Counted from the first letter of the stretch, positions 26,207 through 34,736 are shown. The stretch is 64,000 nt of DNA from Actinomycetes bacterium (GCA_021777285.1 JAJYDR010000003.1:23187-87186); one strand, 5' to 3'. Notes: generated by a model from the letters alone, not told the origin. Made by a program: numbers and translations.

Positions 26207-26446
26207 TGTGGATCGGTCCTCGGCCATGATTATCGTCCCCGTCGTCGCTGCCATCGACGCTAACGCACTGGCGAGTCGTCGCGCGAGGTGGCCGCGTCAT
26301 TGCACCGACTGGTGTGGACGGATCGGGCATTCGACGATGGCACCGCGAACTCTTAACGGGCTTTTACCGGTCGCTCACGAGCCGCTCATGGTGAGTCGCC
26401 ACGCTGGGTACGGCTCGATTCGTGGAGCCATGACAAAGGAGTCACC

Positions 26447-26896
26447 GTGTACCGTTCGACCGTCACGCGACTGAAGCGAGCAGGCATCTGGACCGCGACC
26501 GCCTTCGTCGCCGTCGGTGGTGGCGTCGCGGCCGCCGCACTCACGTCATCGCCGTCGACGAATTCGGCGACCGCCTCGACCACCGCAAACGCCTCGACGG
26601 CGAGGGTCGCGTCATTGGTCACGTCCACCACCGCTGCGACGGCCGTCGCGCGCAGCACGGTGGTCGCGGTGTCAGCGTCGTCGGTCACCGCCCGTCGCCC
26701 GTCGGGCGCTGTCGCGACGTACGCGCTGACGGCATCGACGACGGTGTTGAGCGGCCACATCCGACGCAGCATCGCGAGCATCTCGGTCGGCGATGCGGTA
26801 GTCGTCGTGCCGGATCCGTCGAGTCCGTCGACGGCGGCCACCATTGGCATCGTGTCCGCCACCGAGGGCGAGGGGCCCGCGACAGCCGACGCGTGA
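26447..26896 (+). CDS. Small secreted Ala/Ser/Thr-rich protein, function unknown
   Basis: This 149-residue protein starts at a GTG with a near-perfect AAAGGAG site. Residues 1-34 form a signal peptide or anchor (basic head, then TATAFVAVGGGVAAAALT). A low-complexity Ala/Ser/Thr linker (about 35-80) is followed by a small beta-rich end with ATYALTASTTVLSG and ISVGDAVVVVPDPS. The end resembles the small beta-barrel of DUF5666-type periplasmic proteins, though similarity is weak. The gene stands alone between the aminotransferase and azlD. Confidence 0.55.
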   Translation: MYRSTVTRLKRAGIWTATAFVAVGGGVAAAALTSSPSTNSATASTTANASTARVASLVTSTTAATAVARSTVVAVSASSVTARRPSGAVATYALTASTTVLSGHIRRSIASISVGDAVVVVPDPSSPSTAATIGIVSATEGEGPATADA

Positions 26897-26964
26897 TGTG
26901 TCTGTAGTGAGTCGCTTCCCGATGTGAGGGCGATGCACGTGACGCTGTCGCGCCACGGTGTCGA

Positions 26965-27273
26965 TCAGGCGGCGAGCTGCAGTAGCGCGCAGGTGACGAT
27001 CGCGACGACGAAGACCGTCACGAGCGACGCGCGTAGCCGCATCGCGACGGCGCCCGCGCCGACGCCGGCGAGCAACGGCCAGGAGACGCTGTAGTGGCCG
27101 CCGGTGTCAAAGAGGTCGGTCACGATCAACGCGGTGAGCATTGCTGGCGGGAGCAGACCCGCGGTTCGCTGAACACGAGGATGGTTCAAGACCGTCCGGG
27201 GTAGCGAGACGCCGGCGAGTTTCAGGCCGTAGCTGGCGACCGACGTGATGGCGAGCATGATCCAGAGTGACAT
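26965..27273 (-). CDS. azlD: AzlD branched-chain amino acid exporter, small subunit
   Basis: This 102-residue protein has three or four transmembrane helices. The AzlD pattern near its middle (LNHPRVQRTAGLLPPAMLTALIV) matches the family's conserved Pro-Pro motif. AzlD works with AzlC (BrnEF in Corynebacterium) to export leucine, isoleucine, valine or methionine. Its first codon overlaps the last of azlC, so the two subunits are made together. Confidence 0.88.
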   Translation of the reverse strand: MSLWIMLAITSVASYGLKLAGVSLPRTVLNHPRVQRTAGLLPPAMLTALIVTDLFDTGGHYSVSWPLLAGVGAGAVAMRLRASLVTVFVVAIVTCALLQLAA

Positions 27274-28013
27274 CAGACGGCCTCCTCGTCGCCCGTGGAC
27301 TTCGTGGGCGACGCGCCCACGACGACCGCGACGACGGCCGCCGCGAGGATGGGCACCCCCGCGGGAGCGATCGGAATGAGCGCGAGCGTGACCAGCGCCG
27401 ACGCAATCGCGACGGTCGTGGCGCCGTGGCGCGAGAGCTGGGGCCAGAGCAGGGCGAGGAAGATTGCGGGGGCCGCAGCCGAGAGCCCGAACGCGGCGGT
27501 GTTGATGCCGCTGCCGATCAGCGCGCCGGCCAGGGTCCCGACGGTCCAGAGCGAAAAGAGGCTGATGCCGGTGGCAAAGAAGGCGTAGCGGCCCGCTCGC
27601 GAGTCGCGCTGCGCGACGGCCATGGCGGTGGTCTCGTCGATGACGAAGTGCGCGGTCCAGAGTCGCTGTAGGCCCCGCGGTTGGACGACCTGGGTCACCG
27701 GAACGCCGTAGAACATGTTCCGGGTGCCCAGGAGCAGGGCGGCCGAGAGGCCGGCGAGTGGCGACCCGCCCGCGCCGAGGACGCCGACGAAGGCGAACTG
27801 CGAGGCGCCGGTGTACGCGACCACGCTCATGAAGAGGGCCTGGAGGACCGTGAGGCCTGACGCGATGGCGATCGCGCCGAACGTGACGCCGAAGGCACCC
27901 GCGTAGAGGGCGATGCCGGCGGCGGCGCGGGTGATGGCGGCGCGCTCAGGGAAGTCGCGGTCGGTGGCCCGCTTGGCACGGTCACGGGGCGAGAAGTGCG
28001 TGGTCTCACTCAT
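27273..28013 (-). CDS. azlC: AzlC branched-chain amino acid exporter, large subunit
   Basis: This 246-residue protein has about seven transmembrane helices. It has the AzlC signature near the N-terminus (GIALYAGAFGVTFGAIAI) and YTGASQFAFVGVLGAGGSPL. With AzlD it forms an amino acid efflux pump. I start at the ATG at 28013 (MSETTHFSPRD); a TAATAT -10 element ends seven bases upstream, so the message is probably leaderless. It is divergent from an Lrp/AsnC regulator, the same pairing as brnFE-lrp in Corynebacterium. Confidence 0.9.
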   Translation of the reverse strand: MSETTHFSPRDRAKRATDRDFPERAAITRAAAGIALYAGAFGVTFGAIAIASGLTVLQALFMSVVAYTGASQFAFVGVLGAGGSPLAGLSAALLLGTRNMFYGVPVTQVVQPRGLQRLWTAHFVIDETTAMAVAQRDSRAGRYAFFATGISLFSLWTVGTLAGALIGSGINTAAFGLSAAAPAIFLALLWPQLSRHGATTVAIASALVTLALIPIAPAGVPILAAAVVAVVVGASPTKSTGDEEAV

Positions 28014-28020
28014 TCGCACA

Positions 28021-28037
28021 ATATTACGCCGATAATA
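28021..28037 (-). promoter_or_regulatory. azlC -10 element with overlapping inverted repeat (probable Lrp operator)
   Basis: TATTA-CGCCGA-TAATA (28022-28037) is a perfect inverted repeat with a six-base spacer. It overlaps the minus-strand -10 hexamer TAATAT (28026-28021), which lies seven bases before the azlC ATG. The whole 28014-28095 gap is unusually A-T-rich. Its place between azlC and the divergent Lrp/AsnC gene makes it a likely binding site for that regulator. Confidence 0.5.
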
Positions 28038-28095
28038 GCGCATTTATATAGCGAATACCGACGTATAAACACGTTGGAGTGCAATATCATGGCGC

Positions 28096-28545
28096 ATGGA
28101 CGAAATCGACAGGAAGATCATTGCGGAATTACAGAGCGATGGGCGCCTGTCCAACGTGGAGCTAGCCGAGCGCATCGGCCTCACGCCCGCACCATGCCTG
28201 CGCCGCGTGAAGCGGCTGGAGAGCGAGGGCGTAATCCTCGGCTACAGCGCGCGCATCAGCGCGATGGCCGTCGGACTCGGGTTCGAGGTGCTCGTGTTCG
28301 TCGACCTCACGCACAAGGATCGTGCCACCTTCGAAGCCTTCGAGACGGGCGTCGCGAAGTTCGACGAGGTGATCGACGTGCGCCGGATGTTCGGACTGCC
28401 TGACTACATCTTGCGCGTCGCGACCGACAGCATCGAGAGCTACGAGGCGTTCATCTCCTCGCGTCTGGGCGACGTGCCGGGCGTCGACAAACTCGACTCG
28501 CACATGACCATGAAGCTCGTCAAGTCCTCGGCCGAGCGACGGTGA
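28096..28545 (+). CDS. Lrp/AsnC-family transcriptional regulator
   Basis: This 149-residue regulator has an N-terminal winged helix-turn-helix (about 1-60; MDEIDRKIIAELQSDGRLSN, VELAERIGLTPAPCLRRVKR). A C-terminal RAM/AsnC ligand-binding domain follows (about 65-145). Lrp proteins bind amino acids and often activate branched-chain amino acid exporters; divergence from azlCD argues strongly that it controls them. A second in-frame-looking ATG upstream is not used, since the domain begins exactly at 28096. Confidence 0.92.
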   Translation: MDEIDRKIIAELQSDGRLSNVELAERIGLTPAPCLRRVKRLESEGVILGYSARISAMAVGLGFEVLVFVDLTHKDRATFEAFETGVAKFDEVIDVRRMFGLPDYILRVATDSIESYEAFISSRLGDVPGVDKLDSHMTMKLVKSSAERR

Positions 28546-28561
28546 GCCTCGACGCCGCTCG

Positions 28562-29593
28562 TTAGGTGGTCGGGTCGCCCGGCGAACGGTCGGTGTCGAT
28601 GCCCAACGCCGATGGCGCGCTCGCCCCGTCCCACCACGTGAGGACCCGCAGCGCCTGGAGGGTGAGCCACTTCGATGGATGCCCCGCCCCCGCGTCAATC
28701 TCGAACCAGAGTCGCCCTTCCGGACGGCCCGCCTGATGCCACGTACCATCGGGTTGGCGCTGTGCGCGAACCGCCTCGATCGCGTGCGCGAGGCGCGGAT
28801 CCGCGGCGGTCCCACTGAGCAGCGACGATCCACGGAAGTAGTCGAGTGCACCGAGCGCGTTGTAGACCCAGAACGAGGGGAAGGCCAACTCGGTGACCCA
28901 GGGGCCGGCGAGCGCGCCATCCGAGGCGCGATACATGAGCTGACGCGCGAGCAGGTACTCCTCGGCGCGCCGCTGCGCGTCATCAAGACCGGTCGCGTCG
29001 AGTCCGGTGAGACGGTAGGCGAGGATGCCCGTGAGCGCATTCAGCGTTGAGTGGAACGAGCTGCGTGTCGATCCCTCGACCCAGTCGCAGTTCCAGCCCC
29101 CCTCGGGCATCTGGTGTTCAACGAACCACGTCGCGATGCCCGAGACGTCCGCGCCCAGCCAGGCGCCATTGGCCAAGGTGAAACCGTTGATGCAGCAGTC
29201 CACCTCGCCGCCCCAGTACGGCAGGTCGTTGTACTCCCATCGACAGTTGGTCGCGAGCCGCTCGGCGGTATCGGTCAGCACCGAGGCGTCAACGCCCCAC
29301 TCGCGCAAGAATTTGAGCGACCACGTCGTGGCAACCCACGGCTGGCCGGGCTCGCTGGCTCCGTCCGCGCCGTCGGCGTCGCCGTGCGCCGGGAAGTAGG
29401 CCCCGCCGGCCCACTGGCCGTCCGCGTCTTGCAGTGCCAAGAGTCGTGCGCCGAAGCCAGTGGTGGCGACGGTCGAACGAGTCGCGCGCCACACGTCGGG
29501 AGCCGCGTTCAGGATGTCCCGCTCCACCTGCCAGCGAAGCGCTGGGTCGGAGTCAAGCAACCAGTCGGTCACGGATGGTTCCAAGAACCGCAT
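28562..29593 (-). CDS. Terpene-cyclase/prenyltransferase-fold protein (alpha-6/alpha-6 toroid)
   Basis: This 343-residue protein has repeated QW-like motifs: LLALQDADGQWAGGAYF (about 50-66), EHQMPEGGWNCDW and RAQRQPDGTWHQ. Such repeats mark the alpha/alpha toroid of squalene-hopene and oxidosqualene cyclases and of related prenyltransferase-fold proteins. The DxDD protonation motif is absent, and the protein is about half the size of a squalene cyclase, so it is a single-barrel relative. A pair DCCIN near residue 155 could bind metal. Function is unknown. The ATG at 29593 begins the fold (MRFLEPSVTDWLL). It ends 16 bases from the convergent Lrp gene. Confidence 0.6.
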   Translation of the reverse strand: MRFLEPSVTDWLLDSDPALRWQVERDILNAAPDVWRATRSTVATTGFGARLLALQDADGQWAGGAYFPAHGDADGADGASEPGQPWVATTWSLKFLREWGVDASVLTDTAERLATNCRWEYNDLPYWGGEVDCCINGFTLANGAWLGADVSGIATWFVEHQMPEGGWNCDWVEGSTRSSFHSTLNALTGILAYRLTGLDATGLDDAQRRAEEYLLARQLMYRASDGALAGPWVTELAFPSFWVYNALGALDYFRGSSLLSGTAADPRLAHAIEAVRAQRQPDGTWHQAGRPEGRLWFEIDAGAGHPSKWLTLQALRVLTWWDGASAPSALGIDTDRSPGDPTT

Positions 29594-29785
29594 CGTATAG
29601 CCGTCGCCCGGCGGGTGTGCCGGTGACTGGCAAGGACATAACGCCGTGACGTGGCCGCGAGCGAACCCTGCTAGCTCGATGACTCGTGGTAGTGGCACCG
29701 TCGCAGCCAGCACCGTGCGGTCACGTGCCGCGCCGCCGACGACCAGGCCGTTCGAGGCCGCACGGGCGCGGTGCCGAGTCGGGCC

Positions 29786-30676
29786 TCACGCCTCGGCTAT
29801 GTCGATGTTCCACTCCAAAGGGTCTCGCTCGTCCGGATCGGGCCCGCCGCGGTGTCCGGTGTCCAGCGCGTCGATGCGTGCCACGTCCTCAGCGCTCAAC
29901 TTGAAGTCGACGACGTCGAAGTTCTCGGCGATGCGGGTGGCGTTGGTCGACTTGGGGATCGCCGAGCGACCTTCCTGGATGTGCCAGCGCAACATGACCT
30001 GTGCCGCCGACTTGCCGTGGGATTCGGCGATCGACGAAATCGCCTCGTCGTCCAACACGCTCCTGCGGTGCTCGCCGTAGCCCGGGTAGAACGTGATGCC
30101 GCCGATTGGCGACCAGGCCTGGGTGAGGATGCCGCGCGCGGCGTTCGCCGCCTGCACGTCGGGTTGCGTGAAGTACGGGTGGAACTCGATCTGGTTCACG
30201 GCCGGCACGACGGTCGCGTGCGCCATCAGCGCGTCCAGGTGGTGCGCCATGAAGTTGCTGACGCCGATGGCTCGGACTCGGCCATCGCTCAGCAACTGCT
30301 CGAGCGCGCGGTAGGCGCCGAGGGTTCGTTCGAAGTGCTGGGGCATCGGCTGGTGCAAGATCAACAGGTCAATCTGGTCGAGGCCGAGCTTGGCGGCGCT
30401 CTTGTCGAAGGCGTGCAACGTCTCGTCGTAGCCGTAGTCAGAGACCCATACCTTGGTCTCGATGAAGACCTCGCTGCGGCTCAGACCCGATCGACGCAAA
30501 CCGTCGGCGACACCACGCTCGTTCCCGTAGGCGGCGGCCGTGTCCACGTGCCGGTAGCCAATCCTCAGAGCCGTGTCGACGGCCGTCGCGGTCTCGTCGG
30601 GCGGGGTCTGGAAGACGCCAAAGCCGAGTGCTGGCATCTCGACGCCGTTGTTCAGGGTGATGGTGGGGATGTTCAC
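29786..30676 (-). CDS. Aldo-keto reductase
   Basis: This 296-residue NADPH-dependent AKR has the classical tetrad: Asp and Tyr in DTAAAYGNERG (about 45-55), Lys in VFIETKVW (about 75) and His in LLILHQPMP (about 108). The C-terminal IPKST motif binds the cofactor phosphate. It reduces aldehydes or ketones such as methylglyoxal-type compounds. The GTG start at 30676 overlaps the stop of the cupin gene (GTGA). It is the last gene of the MerR-ADH-cupin-AKR unit, which suggests handling of a toxic carbonyl. Confidence 0.93.
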   Translation of the reverse strand: MNIPTITLNNGVEMPALGFGVFQTPPDETATAVDTALRIGYRHVDTAAAYGNERGVADGLRRSGLSRSEVFIETKVWVSDYGYDETLHAFDKSAAKLGLDQIDLLILHQPMPQHFERTLGAYRALEQLLSDGRVRAIGVSNFMAHHLDALMAHATVVPAVNQIEFHPYFTQPDVQAANAARGILTQAWSPIGGITFYPGYGEHRRSVLDDEAISSIAESHGKSAAQVMLRWHIQEGRSAIPKSTNATRIAENFDVVDFKLSAEDVARIDALDTGHRGGPDPDERDPLEWNIDIAEA

Positions 30677-31086
30677 GATCGCGCTACTCGCTCCGCGTTG
30701 TATTCGTCGTCGGTTACGTGGTCGAGCCAGGTGACGACCTGGCCGTTCTTGTCGGCCTCCTGCATGGCGACGTGCGCCATGAAGCGGTCCGGGGTCGCGC
30801 CGTGCCAGTGCTCCTCGCCGGGCTCGATGTAGACCACGTCGCCCGGACGGATCTCTTGGACGCCGCCGCGGCGAGTGGCGACGAGCCCGATGCCGTCGGT
30901 GACGTACAGGGTCTGACCCTTGGGGTGGTGGTGCCACGCGGTTCGCGCGCCGGGCGAGAACCGAACGTGCGCGCAACCGATGGCCGACTGCTCGTCCGGG
31001 GTCCGGACGCCGTCGACGTAGACCGTGCCGGTGAAACTGCTCGATGGACCGATTGCCGTCTGTCCGGCACTCGTCGTGAATTTCAT
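30673..31086 (-). CDS. Single-domain cupin (hydroxynitrile-lyase-like)
   Basis: This 137-residue cupin has motif 1 as AWHHHPKGQTLYVTDG (about 59-74) and motif 2 as PGEEHWHGATP (about 98-108), giving three His and one Gln/Glu for a metal. The sequence order, including the GCAHVRFSPGA strand and DRFMAHVAMQ after motif 2, resembles the small cupins that include Mn-dependent (R)-hydroxynitrile lyases. The true reaction is not known. It sits 14 bases after the alcohol dehydrogenase and overlaps the aldo-keto reductase start. Confidence 0.82.
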   Translation of the reverse strand: MKFTTSAGQTAIGPSSSFTGTVYVDGVRTPDEQSAIGCAHVRFSPGARTAWHHHPKGQTLYVTDGIGLVATRRGGVQEIRPGDVVYIEPGEEHWHGATPDRFMAHVAMQEADKNGQVVTWLDHVTDDEYNAERVARS

Positions 31087-31100
31087 GAGATGCTCCTTCG

Positions 31101-32135
31101 TCAGTCGTTGTTGTCGGTGGGCGTCAGCAGGACCTTGATGGCGCGGCGTTCGTCCATGGCCCGATACCCTTCGGCCGCTCGTTCGATCGGCAGCGTGAGG
31201 TCAAAGACCTTGCCGGGCTCGATGGTGCGGTCCCAGATGAGCTCAATGAGTTCGGGCAGGAACCGGCGGACGGGAGCGGGGCCGCCGTGGAGATGGACGC
31301 CGGAACCGAACAGCAGGTCGCCGGGAATCGAGACGTCGTGCGAGACGCCCACGAATCCGACGTGGCCACCGGGCCGCGTGGCGCGAATGGCCTGCATCAT
31401 CGCCTCTTGCGTGCCGACCGCCTCGACGACGCTGTGTGCACCGAGCCCGTTTGTGAGGTCCTTGAGTTTGGCGACGCCGTCGTCGCCGCGCTCTTCGATG
31501 ATGTCGGTCGCGCCGAACTCTCGGGCCAACTTCTGTCGGTCAGCGTGCCGGCTGAAGGCGATGATGCGCTGTGCGCCGAGCTGCTTGGCGGCGAGCACGG
31601 CGAGCAGGCCGACGGCGCCGTCACCGACGACCGCGACGGTCTTGCCGGGTCCGGCTTCGGCCGCGACGGCGGCGAACCAACCCGTGCCGAGCACGTCGGA
31701 GGCGGCGAGCAGGGACGGGATGAGGTCCGCGTCGGGCTGGGCGGGCGTCGCGACGAGCGTGCCGTCGGCGAGGGGGATGCGGGCCCTATCGGACTGGGTA
31801 CCGATGAGGCCCATGAGCACGCGGTGCACGCAGTGGGACTGGTAGCCGGCCCGGCAGATCTCACAGGTGTTGTCCGACGCAAAGAACGAGCCGACCACGA
31901 AGTCGCCCACCTTCACGGTCGCGACCTCGGAGCCGATCGCCTCGACCACCCCGACGTACTCGTGGCCCATGACTTGGCGGTCGACGTCGTAGGCACCGCG
32001 ATACGGCCAGAGGTCGGATCCGCAGATGCACGTCGCCGTCAAGCGGATGACGGCGTCCGTCGGCTCGATGATCGTTGGCTCGTCGCGGTCCTCCACCACG
32101 ATCGCTCCTGGTTTGGTCATGACTACTTGGCGCAT
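31101..32135 (-). CDS. Zinc-dependent medium-chain alcohol dehydrogenase
   Basis: This 344-residue MDR-superfamily enzyme has the catalytic zinc site as CICGSDLWPYRG and GHEYVG (about 36-66), and a structural-zinc lobe with NTCEICRAGYQSHC that has only three Cys. The Rossmann motif is VAVVGDGAVGLLAVLAAKQL (about 170-190). The ATG at 32135 follows an AGAGGA site; the frame is open further upstream but carries no better start. It is the first catalytic gene after the MerR regulator (80 bases), a pairing seen in AdhR-type aldehyde-responsive operons. Confidence 0.92.
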   Translation of the reverse strand: MRQVVMTKPGAIVVEDRDEPTIIEPTDAVIRLTATCICGSDLWPYRGAYDVDRQVMGHEYVGVVEAIGSEVATVKVGDFVVGSFFASDNTCEICRAGYQSHCVHRVLMGLIGTQSDRARIPLADGTLVATPAQPDADLIPSLLAASDVLGTGWFAAVAAEAGPGKTVAVVGDGAVGLLAVLAAKQLGAQRIIAFSRHADRQKLAREFGATDIIEERGDDGVAKLKDLTNGLGAHSVVEAVGTQEAMMQAIRATRPGGHVGFVGVSHDVSIPGDLLFGSGVHLHGGPAPVRRFLPELIELIWDRTIEPGKVFDLTLPIERAAEGYRAMDERRAIKVLLTPTDNND

Positions 32136-32215
32136 GGATTCCTCTTTCGTTAGCTTCGTTGCGTCGCGGACCCACACCACGGTTCAGGTTCGGACCCGCA
32201 CCGGCGGTGGTGCCG

Positions 32216-32671
32216 CTACTTGGCGGGCTTGATCTGTTGTGCCAGCGTTCGCGCTTCGGCCGCTAGGCGCTGGGCGTTGGCGTCGTCGCCGGCTGCCGTG
32301 GCGCGCCAGAACGCGATCTTGATCGCGACGTACTGCTCACGGATCTTGATCAGTCTCGCCTCGTCGGCCAGGCGCTCGAGTCGCTCCTCGAGCAGTGTGA
32401 TCTGTTCACTCGCCGCGGCGGCCCCCAGCGCGCCGTTGGCGACGTAGCGGCGCATGTCGGCGACCGACATGCCGGTCGCTGCCAGGCATGCCACCCCGAC
32501 CAGGAGATTCATGTCGTCATCGGTGTAGACGCGGTGCCCGCTGCTCTCGCCGCGACCAACCGGCGCAATGACCCCGATCGATTCGTAGTACCGCAGCGTG
32601 CTGGCGGGAAGGCCAGTCAGGGCGGCCGCTTCCTTGATCGTGTAGGCGTGCTGACCGGTTGTCGCTATCAC
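32216..32671 (-). CDS. MerR-family transcriptional regulator
   Basis: This roughly 151-residue regulator has the MerR winged-helix domain at its N-terminus (YTIKEAAALTGLPASTLRYY, then ESIGVIAPVGR). A coiled-coil dimerisation helix follows (about 80-125; EQITLLEERLERLADEARLI). There are no effector cysteines, so it is of the AdhR/NmlR-like class responding to small reactive molecules. An ATG at 32680 overlaps the -10 hexamer and would not be in the message; the GTG at 32671 lies at the expected transcription start, so I prefer it (leaderless). It probably controls itself and the downstream ADH, cupin and AKR genes. Confidence 0.85.
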   Translation of the reverse strand: MIATTGQHAYTIKEAAALTGLPASTLRYYESIGVIAPVGRGESSGHRVYTDDDMNLLVGVACLAATGMSVADMRRYVANGALGAAAASEQITLLEERLERLADEARLIKIREQYVAIKIAFWRATAAGDDANAQRLAAEARTLAQQIKPAK

Positions 32672-32678
32672 GCCATCC

Positions 32679-32708
32679 ATTGTAAAAACTTAAAGTACTT
32701 GAAGTCAA
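32679..32708 (-). promoter_or_regulatory. MerR-type promoter with operator dyad in the spacer
   Basis: On the minus strand, TTGACT (32708-32703) and TACAAT (32684-32679) are separated by 18 bases. An 18-base dyad, ACTTCAAGTACTTTAAGT (32705-32688), fills the spacer; each half is itself an ACTT-N-AAGT element. A stretched spacer covered by the operator is the hallmark of MerR-regulated promoters, where the protein untwists the DNA to align -35 and -10. Confidence 0.7.
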
Positions 32709-32835
32709 TTGACACGTCGAAATCCTGTCGCCGCTGCTCGCGGGCGCTGGATCATGGCCAGTGGCTCGCGAACCGCGGTGGGCCGACTTCGGTATCTCGC
32801 GACAACGTCCAACTGGCACCGTCGCGAGGTCGTCG

Positions 32836-33267
32836 CTACGAAACGTCGCGCGTGTACTTTGCGGGTAACAGGTCTAGCACCGGCACCTTCACGAGCGAGC
32901 CCGTCTCGTCGAGCACGATGACTTCGGCGTGGGGTCCGTAGTCGGAGATCATCTCGCGGCACATGCCACACGGCGCGATGATCCGCGGTTCGCCGACTCC
33001 GTCGCGTGGATGGACCACCGCGACCACCGTTCTGACATCACGGGCACCGGACGACTCGGCCGTGCCAATCGCGATGGCTTCCGCGCAAACGGCGATACGG
33101 CCGACGTTTGTTTCCAGATGCACGCCCGTGTAGACACTCCCGTCGCCCATCCGCACCGCTGCGCCAACGTGATGACGCTCGAATTCGTAATTGGCCGAGA
33201 TGACGTCGCGGGCCGCTTCGAGCAGCGCCAGGTCACCGTCAGTGAGCGCTGCGCCGTGAAGAGCCAT
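32836..33267 (-). CDS. Cytidine-deaminase-family enzyme
   Basis: This roughly 143-residue zinc hydrolase has the catalytic CAE motif in RIAVCAEAIAIG (about 57-68) and PCGMCREMI (about 99-107), giving the three-Cys zinc site of tetrameric cytidine or blasticidin-S deaminases. It converts cytidine or deoxycytidine to the uridine form. The C-terminus is short and there is a Glu-Thr-Asn (LETN) nucleoside-binding motif. I start at the ATG at 33267; a TTG at 33297 is an alternative. It is transcribed alone. Confidence 0.88.
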   Translation of the reverse strand: MALHGAALTDGDLALLEAARDVISANYEFERHHVGAAVRMGDGSVYTGVHLETNVGRIAVCAEAIAIGTAESSGARDVRTVVAVVHPRDGVGEPRIIAPCGMCREMISDYGPHAEVIVLDETGSLVKVPVLDLLPAKYTRDVS

Positions 33268-33451
33268 CGCACCAGCGTGCTTGATTCCTTGAAACAAGGC
33301 AATGCCTCGTCGCGGGTGGGGCGGAGTCGACCACGGTGGGTAGCGGCGACGCGTGACAGGTCGCTACCTAGCCACCCGGCCCTACGCTGGCCACATTGCG
33401 GATCACGCTTCGTTTGTCGATTGTCCCGAGGACCAGCGTGATGGGGGGTCT

Positions 33452-34033
33452 ATGACGTTCGCGGATCGCTCGCTTGGCCAACGGTGTCGGCAAGCGGGCG
33501 TGGGTTTGGCCGACGACGAGGTCGAACTCGCGCCCGTCGACCCAACATGGATGACCATCGCCGGCACCGTGGCCCAGTACCTGCGCGACGAGCTGCCCGG
33601 TGCACGTGTGGCCCACGTCGGCTCGACCGCCGTACCCGGCTGCGTGGCCAAGCCGCTGCTCGATCTCAGCGTGGGCCTCGCAACGGATCAAGTACTGCAC
33701 ACCGATGCAGTTAGCCGCCTCGGGCTCGTCTTTCGGTCCGTGAACCCGGAGTCCGTTCTCTTCGCCATCTATCGCGACGATGGCCCGCGCGTGGTCAACG
33801 TGCACGTACGCCGCCGTGGTGACCGCTTTGAGCGCTGGGATCTGCTGTGGCGTGACTTCCTTCGCGCGCACGCGATGACACGCGATGACTACGTGCAGTT
33901 CAAGCGCCGTGCCATGGCCGAGACGGAGGGGCGTGTGTCCTATTCGCGCAGCAAGGGCGAGTTCATCGGGCGACTACACCCTCGAGTCGAGGAGTGGGCC
34001 GCGACCAACGGGTGGGCGCCCGCCGAGGGTTAG
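33452..34033 (+). CDS. GrpB/UPF0157 family protein (nucleotidyltransferase fold)
   Basis: This 193-residue protein has the GrpB signature HVGSTAVPG (about 49-57), followed by KPLLDLSVGL with an Asp. Members of this group share a minimal nucleotidyltransferase fold (GST...D-x-D-like), but their reaction is mostly unknown. The ATG at 33452 has GGGGGG a few bases upstream; the frame extends upstream without a better site. The gene before it is divergent and the GNAT gene follows on the same strand 115 bases later. Confidence 0.85.
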   Translation: MTFADRSLGQRCRQAGVGLADDEVELAPVDPTWMTIAGTVAQYLRDELPGARVAHVGSTAVPGCVAKPLLDLSVGLATDQVLHTDAVSRLGLVFRSVNPESVLFAIYRDDGPRVVNVHVRRRGDRFERWDLLWRDFLRAHAMTRDDYVQFKRRAMAETEGRVSYSRSKGEFIGRLHPRVEEWAATNGWAPAEG

Positions 34034-34148
34034 GCCCGCTCGGTTCGCCGGCGTGGCGAAGCCCACGTCGACCGTATCGACGGTGCGGCCAGCGCCTCGA
34101 GGCGTCGTTCCGTCGTGTGTCGAAGACGGCGACTGTCACAATGGTGCG

Positions 34149-34670
34149 ATGACGCGACGTGGTGAGCCGAACCGGTCGGCGAGCAAGTCGATCGACGATC
34201 TGGTCGTGCGTCGCCTGGAACCCGAGGAGGCGGCGCGCCGTCTTGACGCGCTCGTGGCCCTCGTCCTGCGCTCGAAGGCGTCGTGGGGCTACGACGAGGA
34301 CTTCATGACTCGTTTCGCCGCGACGTCGGTCACGCGCGAGCTCGTCGGGCCCCGGCGCGTCAGCCTCGTCGCCCTGTCTGGCCAGCGCGAGGTGGGACTC
34401 GCCGTGGTGGATGACGAAGGGTCGCGGGCCTGGCTCGAAGACCTGTGGGTGGAGCCCGCCCTCTTCACCCGCGGTGTGGGGCGTGCGTTGTTCGTCGCGA
34501 GTCTGGACGTCGTGCGGGGATGGGGCCGCAGCGTCCTCGAGTTGGAATCGGACCCGAACGCCGAAGGCTTCTACCTCGCGATGGGAGCAACGCGCACGGC
34601 GACGCGGCCGTCGAGCCTGGCCCCGGACCGGCCCCTACCGCTGCTGCGCTACGAGCTTGACACGGACTGA
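34149..34670 (+). CDS. GNAT-family N-acetyltransferase
   Basis: This is a 173-residue acetyltransferase. The acetyl-CoA site is LWVEPALFTRGVGRALFVAS (about 99-118), followed by a strand and the FYLAMGA motif near the C-terminus. Its N-terminal part has a Trp/Tyr-rich KASWGYDEDFM segment found in a common group of uncharacterised actinobacterial GNAT enzymes. The substrate is unknown. The ATG at 34149 is chosen because the domain starts soon after; the longer upstream frame overlaps the grpB-like gene. Confidence 0.82.
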   Translation: MTRRGEPNRSASKSIDDLVVRRLEPEEAARRLDALVALVLRSKASWGYDEDFMTRFAATSVTRELVGPRRVSLVALSGQREVGLAVVDDEGSRAWLEDLWVEPALFTRGVGRALFVASLDVVRGWGRSVLELESDPNAEGFYLAMGATRTATRPSSLAPDRPLPLLRYELDTD

Positions 34671-34736
34671 CTGACTCGACCGGGTCGGGAGTAACGCGAG
34701 GCCATCACCGGCGACGAGGCGCTGGCGGATCGGGGG

